From: an uncultured Spiribacter sp.
GTDB taxonomy: Bacteria > Pseudomonadota > Gammaproteobacteria > Nitrococcales > Nitrococcaceae
NCBI GenBank assembly: GCA_937884605.1
Contig: CALGDM010000006.1
Span: 186,001-250,000 of the forward strand
Direction of reading: 5' to 3'
DNA: 64,000 nucleotides
The position numbers and the translations under genes are program-made. A model generated the notes under the pieces. The model did no database searches, was not told the DNA's origin, and saw nothing but the letters and a program-made list of their open reading frames with translations. The first letter of the stretch is position 1, and the number at the start of each line of letters is the position of its first letter. Shown piece after piece: positions 11,047 to 20,714 of the stretch.

Positions 11047-12992
11047 GCCTGATGGCGGATCTTGCCCCGCGACCCGGGCGTTTTCGTGACGCCGTCTCCA
11101 TCGGGGGGCTCTGTACCGCGATCGTCGTGGTGTCCATGACGCTTCGGATTCCCGAGGCGGGTCTGGCCGCCTATCTGGTTTTCTTTGCCTATCGGCCCGA
11201 TGCCAACGGCACCATCGCCGTGGCAGTGGTATTTGCCGCCCTCGCGATCCTGGTGGTGGGGTTGTCCATCCCGATGCTGGCCGCGGTTGTGGATAACCCT
11301 CCGGCACGGATGGCACTGGTTGCCGTGATCACGTTTGTCGGGATGTGGCTGGCGAGCGCCACGCCACTCGGACCCATCGCCAGCACGCTGGCGATGTTGT
11401 TGACATTTCTGGTGATCCTGCCGGATGTGGTCAATCTGCCCATCCCCAACGAGATCGAGTTGCTCACGCGCGGTATCGCCTGGGTTGGGCCCATCGTCAT
11501 CGTGGCGATGATCACCATCGGCGTACTGGCATACCTGTTCGGCCGCAATGCCGTGGGGGTGGTCGAAGATCGCATGGCGGAACGGCTCGCTGCCGTGGAG
11601 GGGCGGCTCGCTGGGCGGATCGATGCCCAGGCCTTTGCTGAACAGGTAACGGCGGCGCCGGCACGGGTCGAGGATCTGAACAAGTTTGCGGGTCTCTCGA
11701 CCTCCAGGGCGGACTGGCAGCGGCTGCAGGCGCTCGATCGCGAGCTGCTCGAGCTGATGTTGGCGGTGGTCGCGCTGGACGCAAGCGGCGCCGATGCCGC
11801 GACTCGATCAGGCCTGGAATCCGCACTGACCGATACCGCGGCAATGACTCGGGCCACTGCCCCCGACTCCGCCCGGGCAACCCCCCGAACCGCGGCCACC
11901 GCCGAAGACGTCGCGGCCCAGATTCGTACGGTAGGCAGCATCCTCAAAGGCGATCCGCTGGGGTCGCCACCGGTCCGAGCCCATGAGACCACCGGCCTCA
12001 AGGCGCTTCTGGCCGAACCCCGCCACTGGCAATTTGCCACCAAGGTCACGCTGGCGGCGATGGCCTGCATTGTGCTGTTTACCGGCCTTGAGTGGGTGAG
12101 CGTCCACACCTGCCTGATAACGTGCTACTACGTCTCTGAGGCGACGCTGGGCGAGTCGGTCCACAAGATGACGCTGCGGATGATCGGTTGCCTGATTGGC
12201 GCCGCGATTGCGGCGTTGAGTCTGATCTATCTTGTCCCGCTGATGAATGATGTCGGCCAGCTCGCGCTGCTGGTGTTTGTTGTAGCGTCCATTGGTGGCT
12301 GGATCGGGGTGGGCTCCGAGCGTATCGCCTACGCGGGCTTTCAGATTGTCCTCGCGTTTTTCCTTGTGGTGCTCGAAGCGTTTGGGACGTTTGGTGTGAA
12401 TTTTGGCCCGAGCTATGATTTTGAACCAGCCACCGGGCGTATCATCGGCATCCTGCTTGGTTCGCTGGCTTGCGCCTTCGCCTTTGTCGCGCTCTGGCCG
12501 CTGCCCATGCGGGTGGATGTCGCCGATGGGATTCAGCGGACCTACCGGTCGGTGGCGGCCGGACTTCGGGGGCACCCAGTCCCCGCGCGTGCAGGCGTGC
12601 TCGCTGCGCTGGGGCGCGCACGGGACCTGCAGGATTACACCGCTTTCGAGCGGGCCGTTGAGATCGACTCCATCACGCCCGCGTGGGGCGACGCCATCGA
12701 TGAGGCGTTGACCACCCTCGCCGTGGCATCGGCGCTCGAGCGCCGGCGGGAGCGGGTTCACGATGGCGCGTCGATCGGCGCCGAAGCTTTTGCCGAGGCA
12801 TTCGAGCAGGATGCCGAGACATTCGCCATCGGTCGCCTGGCGCCGCCGTGGACACGTACCGTCGACCCCTCGCCCAGTGCCACCGGTATGGACGCGAACG
12901 ACCAGGCCCTCGTTAATCACCTCCAGGAGATCGCAGGATGCCGAACCGCTCCCCGCGCGGCCGAGTCGCTGCAGCCAGCGCTCTCGTCATAG
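11043..12992 (+). CDS. FUSC-family efflux membrane protein, MdtO-like
   Basis: 649 aa, two TM blocks around a soluble middle domain; between HlyD and TolC homologues. Confidence 0.87.
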   Translation: MSLMADLAPRPGRFRDAVSIGGLCTAIVVVSMTLRIPEAGLAAYLVFFAYRPDANGTIAVAVVFAALAILVVGLSIPMLAAVVDNPPARMALVAVITFVGMWLASATPLGPIASTLAMLLTFLVILPDVVNLPIPNEIELLTRGIAWVGPIVIVAMITIGVLAYLFGRNAVGVVEDRMAERLAAVEGRLAGRIDAQAFAEQVTAAPARVEDLNKFAGLSTSRADWQRLQALDRELLELMLAVVALDASGADAATRSGLESALTDTAAMTRATAPDSARATPRTAATAEDVAAQIRTVGSILKGDPLGSPPVRAHETTGLKALLAEPRHWQFATKVTLAAMACIVLFTGLEWVSVHTCLITCYYVSEATLGESVHKMTLRMIGCLIGAAIAALSLIYLVPLMNDVGQLALLVFVVASIGGWIGVGSERIAYAGFQIVLAFFLVVLEAFGTFGVNFGPSYDFEPATGRIIGILLGSLACAFAFVALWPLPMRVDVADGIQRTYRSVAAGLRGHPVPARAGVLAALGRARDLQDYTAFERAVEIDSITPAWGDAIDEALTTLAVASALERRRERVHDGASIGAEAFAEAFEQDAETFAIGRLAPPWTRTVDPSPSATGMDANDQALVNHLQEIAGCRTAPRAAESLQPALSS

Positions 12993-14398
12993 TCCTCTGC
13001 GGATGCTCCTCGCCGAGGGAGTCGCTGGCGCCGGCAAGCTCAGTGACTGAGTGGGATGTGCCTGCGACGCTGACCGACGAGGCCCAGCATGCACTGGGGG
13101 CGGCGGATCGCCCAATGCCAGCGGTGCATCCGCAGACGCCGTATGATCTGCCAGCGCTCATTGATCTCGCCCAGCGGCTCAACCCCGAAACGCGGGTCGC
13201 CTGGGAACAGGCCCGGGTGGCCGCCTATGCTGTGGATGCGGCCAGCGCCGAGTATTTCCCGCAGATCGGCGCGGGCCTGGTGATGGGGCGCGGGCGCTCC
13301 GACATTACCTATGATCTTCCCGGCCTTGGCAGTACGACGGTCGACAATACCGCCACAGCCACCGTGCCCACGGTCTATGCGGAGTGGCTCCTGTACGATT
13401 CCGGTGGTCGTGACGCGGCCGTCCGGTTGGCGCGCAGACTCGCTCTCGCGGAGAACATCGGGTTCAATCTGGCCCACCAGGAAACGCTGCTCGACGTGAC
13501 CCGCGATTACCACGAGCTACGATCGGCGCGGGCCCAGGCGGAGGCGGCGGCGGAGGTCCTCGCCAACAGTCGACGGATTCTGGCGGCTGCTCGGGCAAGG
13601 CGGGACCAGGGCCTGGGCGATGTTGTCGAGGTGGCCCAGGCCGAGCAGGCACTGGCCCAGGCTCAGCTCGATGATCTGCGGGCCCGGGGCGAGGCTCGGA
13701 CCGCGCGCGCCGCGCTGCTGGCAAGCGTGGGGGTCGCGCCGGATGATGATCTGGAAATCGCCACTGGGCCCATGCCATTGCCGGTGGCAATGACCGAGCG
13801 GCTGGATGACCTTGTCCGGGACGCACTGGTGCACCGCCCTGACATTCTCCAGGCCGTGCTCAATCTTCAGGCGCAGCGTGCTGCACAGGCCGGTGCCGAG
13901 GCCGAGTTCCGGCCCAAGGTCGGTGTGGTGGCGTCGCTGGCTCGCAATGAGGGTGGGCTCGCGATCAATGGTAATCGCTTTGATCTGCCCGCTACGGACA
14001 GTCTTGCGCTGTTGACGGTGGAGGTGCCTCTCTTCAATGGTGGGCTTCGAGACAGTCGGCGAAGCGCCGCGGCTGCCGAAGTGGCAGGCGCTGAAGCCGC
14101 CCTCGCTGCTGTGCGTAACGAGGCCGAGGCGGCCATCATTACGGCTTATGAGGGCATGCGGACTGCCCTCGAGACGGTGCGCAGTGCGGAATCTCTGGTA
14201 GCGGCGTCGCGCACGACCGCCGAGGCAACGCTCTCCGCCTATCGCGAGGGTATCGGCGCGCTGCGGGATGTGCTGGCCGCTCAGAATGGTCTCCTCGATG
14301 CCGAGCAACTGGCGGCGCAGGCGCGGGCGGACGCCCATGTCTCCGTGGCGCTGTTTGCCTTCGAGACCGGTACCCTTCATGAAACCCGCAAGGAGTAA
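12938..14398 (+). CDS. efflux outer membrane lipoprotein, TolC/MdtP-like
   Basis: Lipobox ALVIVLCGCSS; outer-membrane efflux coiled coil; overlaps MdtO-like ORF by 55 nt. Confidence 0.87.
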   Translation: MPNRSPRGRVAAASALVIVLCGCSSPRESLAPASSVTEWDVPATLTDEAQHALGAADRPMPAVHPQTPYDLPALIDLAQRLNPETRVAWEQARVAAYAVDAASAEYFPQIGAGLVMGRGRSDITYDLPGLGSTTVDNTATATVPTVYAEWLLYDSGGRDAAVRLARRLALAENIGFNLAHQETLLDVTRDYHELRSARAQAEAAAEVLANSRRILAAARARRDQGLGDVVEVAQAEQALAQAQLDDLRARGEARTARAALLASVGVAPDDDLEIATGPMPLPVAMTERLDDLVRDALVHRPDILQAVLNLQAQRAAQAGAEAEFRPKVGVVASLARNEGGLAINGNRFDLPATDSLALLTVEVPLFNGGLRDSRRSAAAAEVAGAEAALAAVRNEAEAAIITAYEGMRTALETVRSAESLVAASRTTAEATLSAYREGIGALRDVLAAQNGLLDAEQLAAQARADAHVSVALFAFETGTLHETRKE

Positions 14399-14401
14399 TC
14401 G

Positions 14402-14749
14402 ATGTACAAAGACTGGCAGAACACCACCGACGAGCTCACCCGGCTCATGCAATCCTTTGGCAAGGGGCACCCCGAGGTCGCCAAGGGCTTCTCGCAGCTT
14501 TCGAAGGCGGCGGAAAAGGACGGTGCGCTCAGCGCCAAGGATAAGGAATTGATGGCGCTGTCCATTGGCGTCGCGATTCGCTGCGAGGGCTGCATAGCCT
14601 TTCATGCCAAGGCTGCGGCCGAGTACGGGGCGACCCGCGCCGAGGTGCTGGAGACCATTGGGGTCTGCCTCTATATGGGCGGTGGCCCGTCGTTTGTCTA
14701 CGGCGCTCAGGCGCTGGAGGCATTCGATAGCTTTGCGCAAGACAGCTGA
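14402..14749 (+). CDS. carboxymuconolactone decarboxylase / AhpD-like protein
   Basis: LSIGVAIRCEGCIAFHAKAAAEYGATRAEVLETIGV (CxxCxxxH motif). Confidence 0.88.
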   Translation: MYKDWQNTTDELTRLMQSFGKGHPEVAKGFSQLSKAAEKDGALSAKDKELMALSIGVAIRCEGCIAFHAKAAAEYGATRAEVLETIGVCLYMGGGPSFVYGAQALEAFDSFAQDS

Positions 14750-14766
14750 CCACGCTGCTTGAGCAC

Positions 14767-14802
14767 AAAAAAAGGGCCGACGCCAGGGGCGCGGCCCTTT
14801 CT
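14767..14802. terminator. bidirectional terminator between AhpD-like gene and proV
   Basis: aaaaaaagggccgacgccaggggcgcggcccttt. Confidence 0.75.
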
Positions 14803-14822
14803 TACATCCGCCGGCAATGCAC

Positions 14823-15884
14823 TCAGTAGTTGCCGCGTACGCCGTCCACCGCCGCGCTGGTGGGGACAAGGGCTTTGACCAGCGTCTGCATGTCGATCAT
14901 GCCAACCTGCTCTCCATCCTTGGTCACCCGATAGACCAGATTGGTATCACCATCTGATGCGGCAATCACCGACTCGAGGTTGGACTCCTCGTCGATTTCG
15001 CCGGCCACGGCACCCTCGATCGGCTCCCGGGTGTGCTGCATCACCGAGCGCACGCGCAGCACGCGGGCACGGTTGATGTCACTGATGAAGTCGATGATGT
15101 AGGGGTCGTTGGGTCGCAGCAGAATCTCCTGCGGCTCGCCCTGCTGGACCGTGTAACCATCCTTGAGAATCACCAGATGATCGGCCAGCTTGAGGGCCTC
15201 GTCCAGGTCATGGGTGATGAACACGATGGTCTTGTGCAGCTCCTGCTGCAGCTCGAGCAGCAGGTCCTGCATATCCGTTCGGATCAACGGATCGAGTGCC
15301 GAGAAGGCCTCATCCATCAGCATGATGTCGGAGTTGGATGTGAGGGCCCGGGCGATACCGACACGCTGCTGCATGCCGCCGGACAGCTGATGCGGGTGCT
15401 GATTGTCGTTGCCCTGCAGGCCAACCCGCTTCAACCACTTGCTGGCTTCCTCAAGGGCAGCCTGCTTGTCCTCGCCACGCACGATCAACGGCATGGCCGC
15501 GTTTTCGGCGATGGTGCGATGGGGCAGCAGCCCGAACTTCTGGAACACCATCGACATATGCTCACGTCGAAGTCGCCGCAGGGCGGTTTCGTCGTAGTCG
15601 ATGACGTTCTCACCGTTGACCGTCACGTCCCCGGAGGTGGGTTCGATCAAGCGGTTGAGATGACGGATCAGCGTCGACTTGCCGGAGCCGGACAGCCCCA
15701 TGATGACGGTGATCTCACCATCCGCCATGTCCACGTTAATGTCCTGTAGACCGAGTACATGGCCGTACTGATCCAGCAGGTCGGTCTTGTTGACGCCCGC
15801 CTTGACGTGTTCCAGCGCCGTCGCCGGATCGTCACCGAAGATCTTGTACAGATGCTGGATCGAGATCTTTATCTGATCGCTCAT
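14823..15884 (-). CDS. proV: glycine betaine/proline ABC transporter ATP-binding protein
   Basis: Walker A GLSGSGKST, signature LSGGMQQRVGIARAL, C-terminal CBS-like region. Confidence 0.95.
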   Translation of the reverse strand: MSDQIKISIQHLYKIFGDDPATALEHVKAGVNKTDLLDQYGHVLGLQDINVDMADGEITVIMGLSGSGKSTLIRHLNRLIEPTSGDVTVNGENVIDYDETALRRLRREHMSMVFQKFGLLPHRTIAENAAMPLIVRGEDKQAALEEASKWLKRVGLQGNDNQHPHQLSGGMQQRVGIARALTSNSDIMLMDEAFSALDPLIRTDMQDLLLELQQELHKTIVFITHDLDEALKLADHLVILKDGYTVQQGEPQEILLRPNDPYIIDFISDINRARVLRVRSVMQHTREPIEGAVAGEIDEESNLESVIAASDGDTNLVYRVTKDGEQVGMIDMQTLVKALVPTSAAVDGVRGNY

Positions 15885-15902
15885 TGGATCGACCTCCTGT
15901 GA

Positions 15903-16922
15903 TTACTGCTGCGATGTGTTGACGCGGGCCAGAGCGGCCTTGGTCACACGGTCGAGGATGACGGCAAGGAGGACGATGCCAAGCCCGGAAATCAACCCGA
16001 CGCCCAGCTCGAGATTACGGATGCCGCGCAGGACCAGCACACCCAGACCGGGGGCCGAAACCAGCGACGCGATCACCACCATGGCCAGACTCATCATGAT
16101 GGTCTGATTGACGCCCGCCATGATGTTGGGCAACGCCAGCGGGATCTGCACGCCATAGAGCTTTTGCCGATCGGTCATGCCGTAGGCGTCAGCCGCTTCA
16201 ATGACATCCTTGTCGACCAGTCGGATACCGAGGTTGGTCAGTCGGATCACCGGAACAATGGCGTAGAGGATGATGGCGATCCCGTAGAGCTTGGGCTCGG
16301 TAATCGAGAACAGAAAGATCAGCGGGATCAGATAAACAAACGGTGGCAATGTCTGGAGCATATCCAGAACCGGCGTGATGCCGCGTTGCAGGTTGTCGCT
16401 GCGGGACATGGCGATGCCGATGGGCACACCCAGTAGCACGCAGATGAGCGAGCAGACGAAAATGATCGCCAGCGTCTGCATGGCATAGTCGTAGTGGTCA
16501 ATGAAGGCAAGGAACAGGATCATGGCGGCAACCATGCCCACCAGTTTCATCGATTTGGAGGCGACGTACACCACCGCCAGCATGATCGGGACCATGATGA
16601 ACCAGGGTACGGTCTGAAACATGTTGAGTGCGCCGTTCAAAAACCAGCTCAACGGCTGGGTGACCGGGTCGAGCACAAATTTGAGACTATCCTTGATGGC
16701 AAGAAAGCCACTCTCCAGACCGCTGGTCAGGTCTCGCGTCTGGGCAATGGCCGGGCAGGCCTCATTGAGATTGTCGAGGGAGGGGAAGGGCAGCTCCCAC
16801 AGGGAGGGGGCGCTGGTGTCCTGGCTGGCGAGGAGGTCGTCCATGCTCATGGAGCCACCGCCTTTTTCGCCGCACCACTTGCGCAGCCCGAGGCTGTTGA
16901 AAATAAAATCGTAGGTCGCCAT
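15903..16922 (-). CDS. proW: glycine betaine/proline ABC transporter permease
   Basis: BPD permease with IEAADAYGMTDRQKLYGVQIPLALPNIMAGVNQTIMMSL. Confidence 0.95.
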   Translation of the reverse strand: MATYDFIFNSLGLRKWCGEKGGGSMSMDDLLASQDTSAPSLWELPFPSLDNLNEACPAIAQTRDLTSGLESGFLAIKDSLKFVLDPVTQPLSWFLNGALNMFQTVPWFIMVPIMLAVVYVASKSMKLVGMVAAMILFLAFIDHYDYAMQTLAIIFVCSLICVLLGVPIGIAMSRSDNLQRGITPVLDMLQTLPPFVYLIPLIFLFSITEPKLYGIAIILYAIVPVIRLTNLGIRLVDKDVIEAADAYGMTDRQKLYGVQIPLALPNIMAGVNQTIMMSLAMVVIASLVSAPGLGVLVLRGIRNLELGVGLISGLGIVLLAVILDRVTKAALARVNTSQQ

Positions 16923-16950
16923 CGGCGGATTCCTTTCGTGGAATGGGAGA

Positions 16951-16978
16951 AGGCGCCGGAGCGAACGCTCCGACGCCT
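16951..16978 (-). promoter_or_regulatory. intercistronic hairpin between proX and proW
   Basis: AGGCG-C-CGGAGCG-AA-CGCTCCG-A-CGCCT; no T-run on the transcribed side. Confidence 0.65.
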
Positions 16979-17002
16979 GCGTTCATGACAGGACGGGTGT
17001 CC

Positions 17003-17965
17003 TTAGAACATGCCCTGCAGGTTCGCACGGGCATCTTCGCTCAGCCAGCTCATCCACTCTTCCTGATTGTTCTGCAGGAAGTAGACGACCGCCTCGTCAA
17101 CGCTTGCCTCGTTGTCGGTATGCCAGGCCAGCAGGCCGTTCATGACATCGTTGTCGAACGTGACGTTCTGCATGAGCTCGAAGGCTTCCGGCTCACGCTC
17201 GGCCAGATCCGCGGTCACGACGTTGAACACGCTCGCGGAGGGGAAGGACGAAACGCCGACCTCATCGCACTCGGTGTTCTGGTTACAGTCGTGGACTTCC
17301 TCGTTATAAGGACCGAGATCGACACTCACGAAGTCGTACTTGCCCAGCGGTGCTGTCGGGCCCCAGTAATAACCGAAGTAGGGCTCGCCGGCCTCGTAGG
17401 CCGATGCCATGGCAGCCTGAAGGGTCTCGCCGGAACCGTGGTTGAACACCTCGATGCCGTTGCCTTCCAGGTCAAACGCCTCTTTCAGCGAATCGTTGAC
17501 GATCCGGCAGCCCCAGCCGTCGGGGCAGTTATGGAAGCGGGCGCCGACGAGGTCAGGATTGTTGAGGATCCCTTCGATGGTTGCCAGTTCCGGATTTTCC
17601 TCGACCAGATAGCTGGGGACGAGCCAATGCTCGGTGCCGCCGTTGCTGAAGGCGTCGGAGGCCTTTACGACCTTACCCTCTTCGGCGAGCTCGAAGTACA
17701 GCGGTGCGGAGTTGACCCACAGCTCGGGGACGATGTCCGGCTCGTTGTTCTCGGCCAGCGAAGTGATCGCGGTCGTGGTCGCCGACGGCACAACGGTGAC
17801 ATCGCAGCCGTAGCCCTGCTCGAGCAGGAACTCGGTGACACCCGTCATGATGCCGCCGGAGGTCCAGTTCATCTCGGCGACGGAAACTTCGCCGCATTCG
17901 GCGTTGGCCGCCATCGGCGCCATCGCACCGGCGAGAACGAGGGCGTATAGAGGACGCTTACTCAT
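17003..17965 (-). CDS. proX: glycine betaine ABC transporter substrate-binding protein
   Basis: MSKRPLYALVLAGAMAPMAANAECGEVSVAEMNWTSGGIMTGV signal peptide and OpuAC-like sequence. Confidence 0.92.
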   Translation of the reverse strand: MSKRPLYALVLAGAMAPMAANAECGEVSVAEMNWTSGGIMTGVTEFLLEQGYGCDVTVVPSATTTAITSLAENNEPDIVPELWVNSAPLYFELAEEGKVVKASDAFSNGGTEHWLVPSYLVEENPELATIEGILNNPDLVGARFHNCPDGWGCRIVNDSLKEAFDLEGNGIEVFNHGSGETLQAAMASAYEAGEPYFGYYWGPTAPLGKYDFVSVDLGPYNEEVHDCNQNTECDEVGVSSFPSASVFNVVTADLAEREPEAFELMQNVTFDNDVMNGLLAWHTDNEASVDEAVVYFLQNNQEEWMSWLSEDARANLQGMF

Positions 17966-18159
17966 GGTTTGCTCCATTATTTTGGATTAAGTGAAGGATT
18001 TGCCATCAGCCAGACAGACCCGAGTACTTCTGAACGAAGGCCTCGCGCCGGTACCGGTGCGATGGAAAGGGGAGAGTCTGCTGCACAAGGCGTGCAGTCC
18101 GAATTTTGCGCGGTCGATCGGGTATCGAATTGCCCGGTCTCCGTGTCCAAGTTGCGTTA

Positions 18160-18189
18160 ACTATAGATCAACTTTTCTGATCAGCGCAA
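18160..18189 (-). promoter_or_regulatory. candidate sigma70 promoter of proXWV
   Basis: Minus strand TTGCGC-N18-TATAGT, with two TGATC repeats in the spacer; implies a leader of about 190 nt. Confidence 0.4.
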
Positions 18190-18203
18190 ATGGGTGGGCT
18201 GCA

Positions 18204-18689
18204 TCACAGCCATGCAATGGCCAGAGCGCCCGACAGTGGGCCCAGGATCATACTGACCAGCCAGCGCCGCCAGACGAACGACCAGCCCAGCGTTGGCAAT
18301 TCATAGGCAAGCACACGGTGCACGGCAAAGCAGGACCATCCGGTGAGCAGGGCGATGAGCTGAGGGATGCCGACACCGGCACGCTCGAGCACCAGTATCA
18401 GCGGGAATGTGACGGTCGGTCCGCCGGGCAGAATACCGCCCAGCACCGACGCAAGGACAACGCCGCTCAACCCCGAGCGCTCCCCGAGCCACTCGCCGAA
18501 TAATGCCTGGGGGATCAATTCACCCACAAAGCTCGCGGCGATCAGCGCAATCGGCAGCCGAATCAGCAGCGGAGCGAGTTGTCGCCATGCGCGATGGAGG
18601 ACGGTGGCATGGTTGACCTCGGTGTGGCGGTGACCCATTACCCCGAGGATCAGGGCCATGCCGAGGATGCTCAGGTAGGCATAGACCAT
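18204..18689 (-). CDS. half-size permease, YraQ/DUF318-like (paralog of next gene)
   Basis: 161 aa, GGILPGGPTVTFPLILVLERAGVGIPQLIALLTGWSCFAVHRVLAYELP. Confidence 0.65.
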   Translation of the reverse strand: MVYAYLSILGMALILGVMGHRHTEVNHATVLHRAWRQLAPLLIRLPIALIAASFVGELIPQALFGEWLGERSGLSGVVLASVLGGILPGGPTVTFPLILVLERAGVGIPQLIALLTGWSCFAVHRVLAYELPTLGWSFVWRRWLVSMILGPLSGALAIAWL

Positions 18690-19184
18690 TCAGTGTCGAC
18701 CCGGCTCGCCCAGCCACTGCGCAGTAATGCCCGCAATGAGCGGCAGGGGCAACGAGATCACAAGGCGCAGCACGACAAAGTCAACACCAAAGAATGGCAG
18801 TTCCCAGATCAGAATGCGCTGAATCCCCAGTACCGACCAGGCGGTGAGATAGGTGATGCAGATCGGCAGCGATGCGCCCACTGCGCGCAGCCCCACGACC
18901 AGCGGAAACGCCATGAAAGGCCCGCCCGGTGTTACTGCGCCGGCGCCGATGGCAATGAAAAGCCCCCGCCATCCAGCGTCGCGGCCGAGCCATCGCTCGA
19001 CGATTTCGCGGGGCAGGAGCGCCTGGGCATAGGCCGCCATGACAATCGCGATGATCACCAGCGGAATGACCAGGGCGATGAGCTCGCCGGCGGACAGGAG
19101 TGCGCCGGTCACCGCCTCCAGGCCTTGACGCTCGGCGAGGAGGGCGCCGGCGGCGGCCCCCAGCAGCAGAAAAAACACGGTCAT
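18690..19184 (-). CDS. half-size permease, YraQ/DUF318-like (paralog of previous gene)
   Basis: GAVTPGGPFMAFPLVVGLRAVGASLPICITYLTAWSVLGIQRILIWELP; start MTVFFLL at 19184 overlaps the rsgA stop. Confidence 0.65.
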   Translation of the reverse strand: MTVFFLLLGAAAGALLAERQGLEAVTGALLSAGELIALVIPLVIIAIVMAAYAQALLPREIVERWLGRDAGWRGLFIAIGAGAVTPGGPFMAFPLVVGLRAVGASLPICITYLTAWSVLGIQRILIWELPFFGVDFVVLRLVISLPLPLIAGITAQWLGEPGRH

Positions 19185-20068
19185 CCGCTGGTTTCCTCGC
19201 GAAGGCGTTGCCAGCGTCGCCACTGGTCGGCGTCGATGGCACCGCTCGCCAGCCCTTGCTGGACGGCGCAGTCGGGTTCGTGCCCATGGCGGCAGTCATT
19301 GAACCGGCAGTGCCGGGTGGCATCCGCGATATCCGGATAGGCGGCATCCACCGCATCGGTGGTCAGATGATCGAGGCGCAACGTGCGCACCCCGGGCGAG
19401 TCGATCAATGCGCCGCCGTCGGGGCGCTCGAACCAGGTGGTCGCGCTGGTGGTGTGCCGCCCCTGGCCGCTGGTTGCGGAAATTTCACCGATACGCCGCG
19501 ACGCCGTGGGGACGAGGGCCTGGGTGATGGATGATTTGCCAACGCCGGATTGCCCCACCAGGATCAGGGTTTCGTGGCGGGTGGCAGTGCGCAGCCGGGC
19601 GAGTCCGTTATCGGTCATGATGCTGCCCATGAGCAGCGGAATCCCCTGACGCTCGCAGCGTGTCTCTAACGCCCGCATCGCGGCGGTCGGCGTCACCGGC
19701 GCCAGATCCTGCTTGTGACCCCACACCAGCAGTGGAATGTCCAGGGCTTCGCTCAGGACGATATAGCGATCGATCAGCAGTGCATCGGGGGCGGGCTGTG
19801 GGGCAATCACCACAACGATGCGATCGATATTGGCGGCCAGCCCGCGCGGGCGTCCGCGGAAATCGCCCCGCTCGATGAGGTTGCGACGAGGCTGAATCGC
19901 ATCGATCCAGCCCGCTGTGGCATCGGCACACCAGTCCACCCGGTCGCCGCAGACCGGGCGAGGCGAGCGGCGACTGCGGGGATGGCAGCGGTGCAGGGTG
20001 CCGGACGAGTCGGCCACCAGGCAGTGGTTGCGGTTGCTCACGATCACGCGGCCGCCGGTCTCACCCAT
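19181..20068 (-). CDS. rsgA: ribosome small-subunit-dependent GTPase A
   Basis: [24 protein letters not shown], circularly permuted GTPase order and C-terminal Cys/His zinc region; start [14 protein letters not shown] at 20068. Confidence 0.92.
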   Translation of the reverse strand: MGETGGRVIVSNRNHCLVADSSGTLHRCHPRSRRSPRPVCGDRVDWCADATAGWIDAIQPRRNLIERGDFRGRPRGLAANIDRIVVVIAPQPAPDALLIDRYIVLSEALDIPLLVWGHKQDLAPVTPTAAMRALETRCERQGIPLLMGSIMTDNGLARLRTATRHETLILVGQSGVGKSSITQALVPTASRRIGEISATSGQGRHTTSATTWFERPDGGALIDSPGVRTLRLDHLTTDAVDAAYPDIADATRHCRFNDCRHGHEPDCAVQQGLASGAIDADQWRRWQRLREETSG

Positions 20069-20141
20069 GGCTCGGGTCTCTCGGCGGTGGAGTGGCTTTG
20101 ATAGACTGCCCAGCCAATGCAAGCAACCGGAATGCCCAGCA

Positions 20142-20702
20142 ATGCTGTACTCGGCGAGTAACCTGATCTGGATCGATCTTGAAATGACGGGGCTCGATGT
20201 CGATCGCGACCAGGTCATCGAGATCGCCACGATCGTCACCGATGCCGAGCTGAATGTGCTCGCTGAGGGGCCGGTCCTGGCCATCCACCAGCCCGAGTCG
20301 GTGCTGGCCGGCATGGATGAGTGGAATCAGACCCAGCATGGCGGCTCGGGCCTGCTCGAGCGGGTTCGACAGAGCACGGTGGATGAGCGCGAGGCTGAAC
20401 GCCAGACCCTGCGGTTTCTCGAGCAGTGGGTGCCGGCGGGTGTGTCGCCCATGTGCGGCAACAGCATCTGTCAGGATCGTCGCTTCCTCCATCGGGTGAT
20501 GCCCGAGCTCATGGGCTATTTCCACTACCGGCATATCGATGTGAGCACGCTCAAGGAGCTGGCGCGACGCTGGCTGCCCGCGGTGGCCGAGGCGACCGGC
20601 AAGGGGGGCTCGCATCTGGCCCTGGACGATATTCGCGACTCCATCGCCGAGCTGCGCCACTATCGGGCCAGCTTTCTCTGCGAGGCGGCGCGGGGCGGTT
20701 GA
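20142..20702 (+). CDS. orn: oligoribonuclease
   Basis: [38 protein letters not shown]. Confidence 0.96.
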   Translation: MLYSASNLIWIDLEMTGLDVDRDQVIEIATIVTDAELNVLAEGPVLAIHQPESVLAGMDEWNQTQHGGSGLLERVRQSTVDEREAERQTLRFLEQWVPAGVSPMCGNSICQDRRFLHRVMPELMGYFHYRHIDVSTLKELARRWLPAVAEATGKGGSHLALDDIRDSIAELRHYRASFLCEAARGG

Positions 20703-20714
20703 CTCCGGCCGCGT

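Noticed and set aside
9784-11316. 510-aa minus-strand ORF opposite the ytcA/mdtN genes
   Set aside because: Pro/Arg/Gly-rich shadow ORF opposite clear coding sequence.
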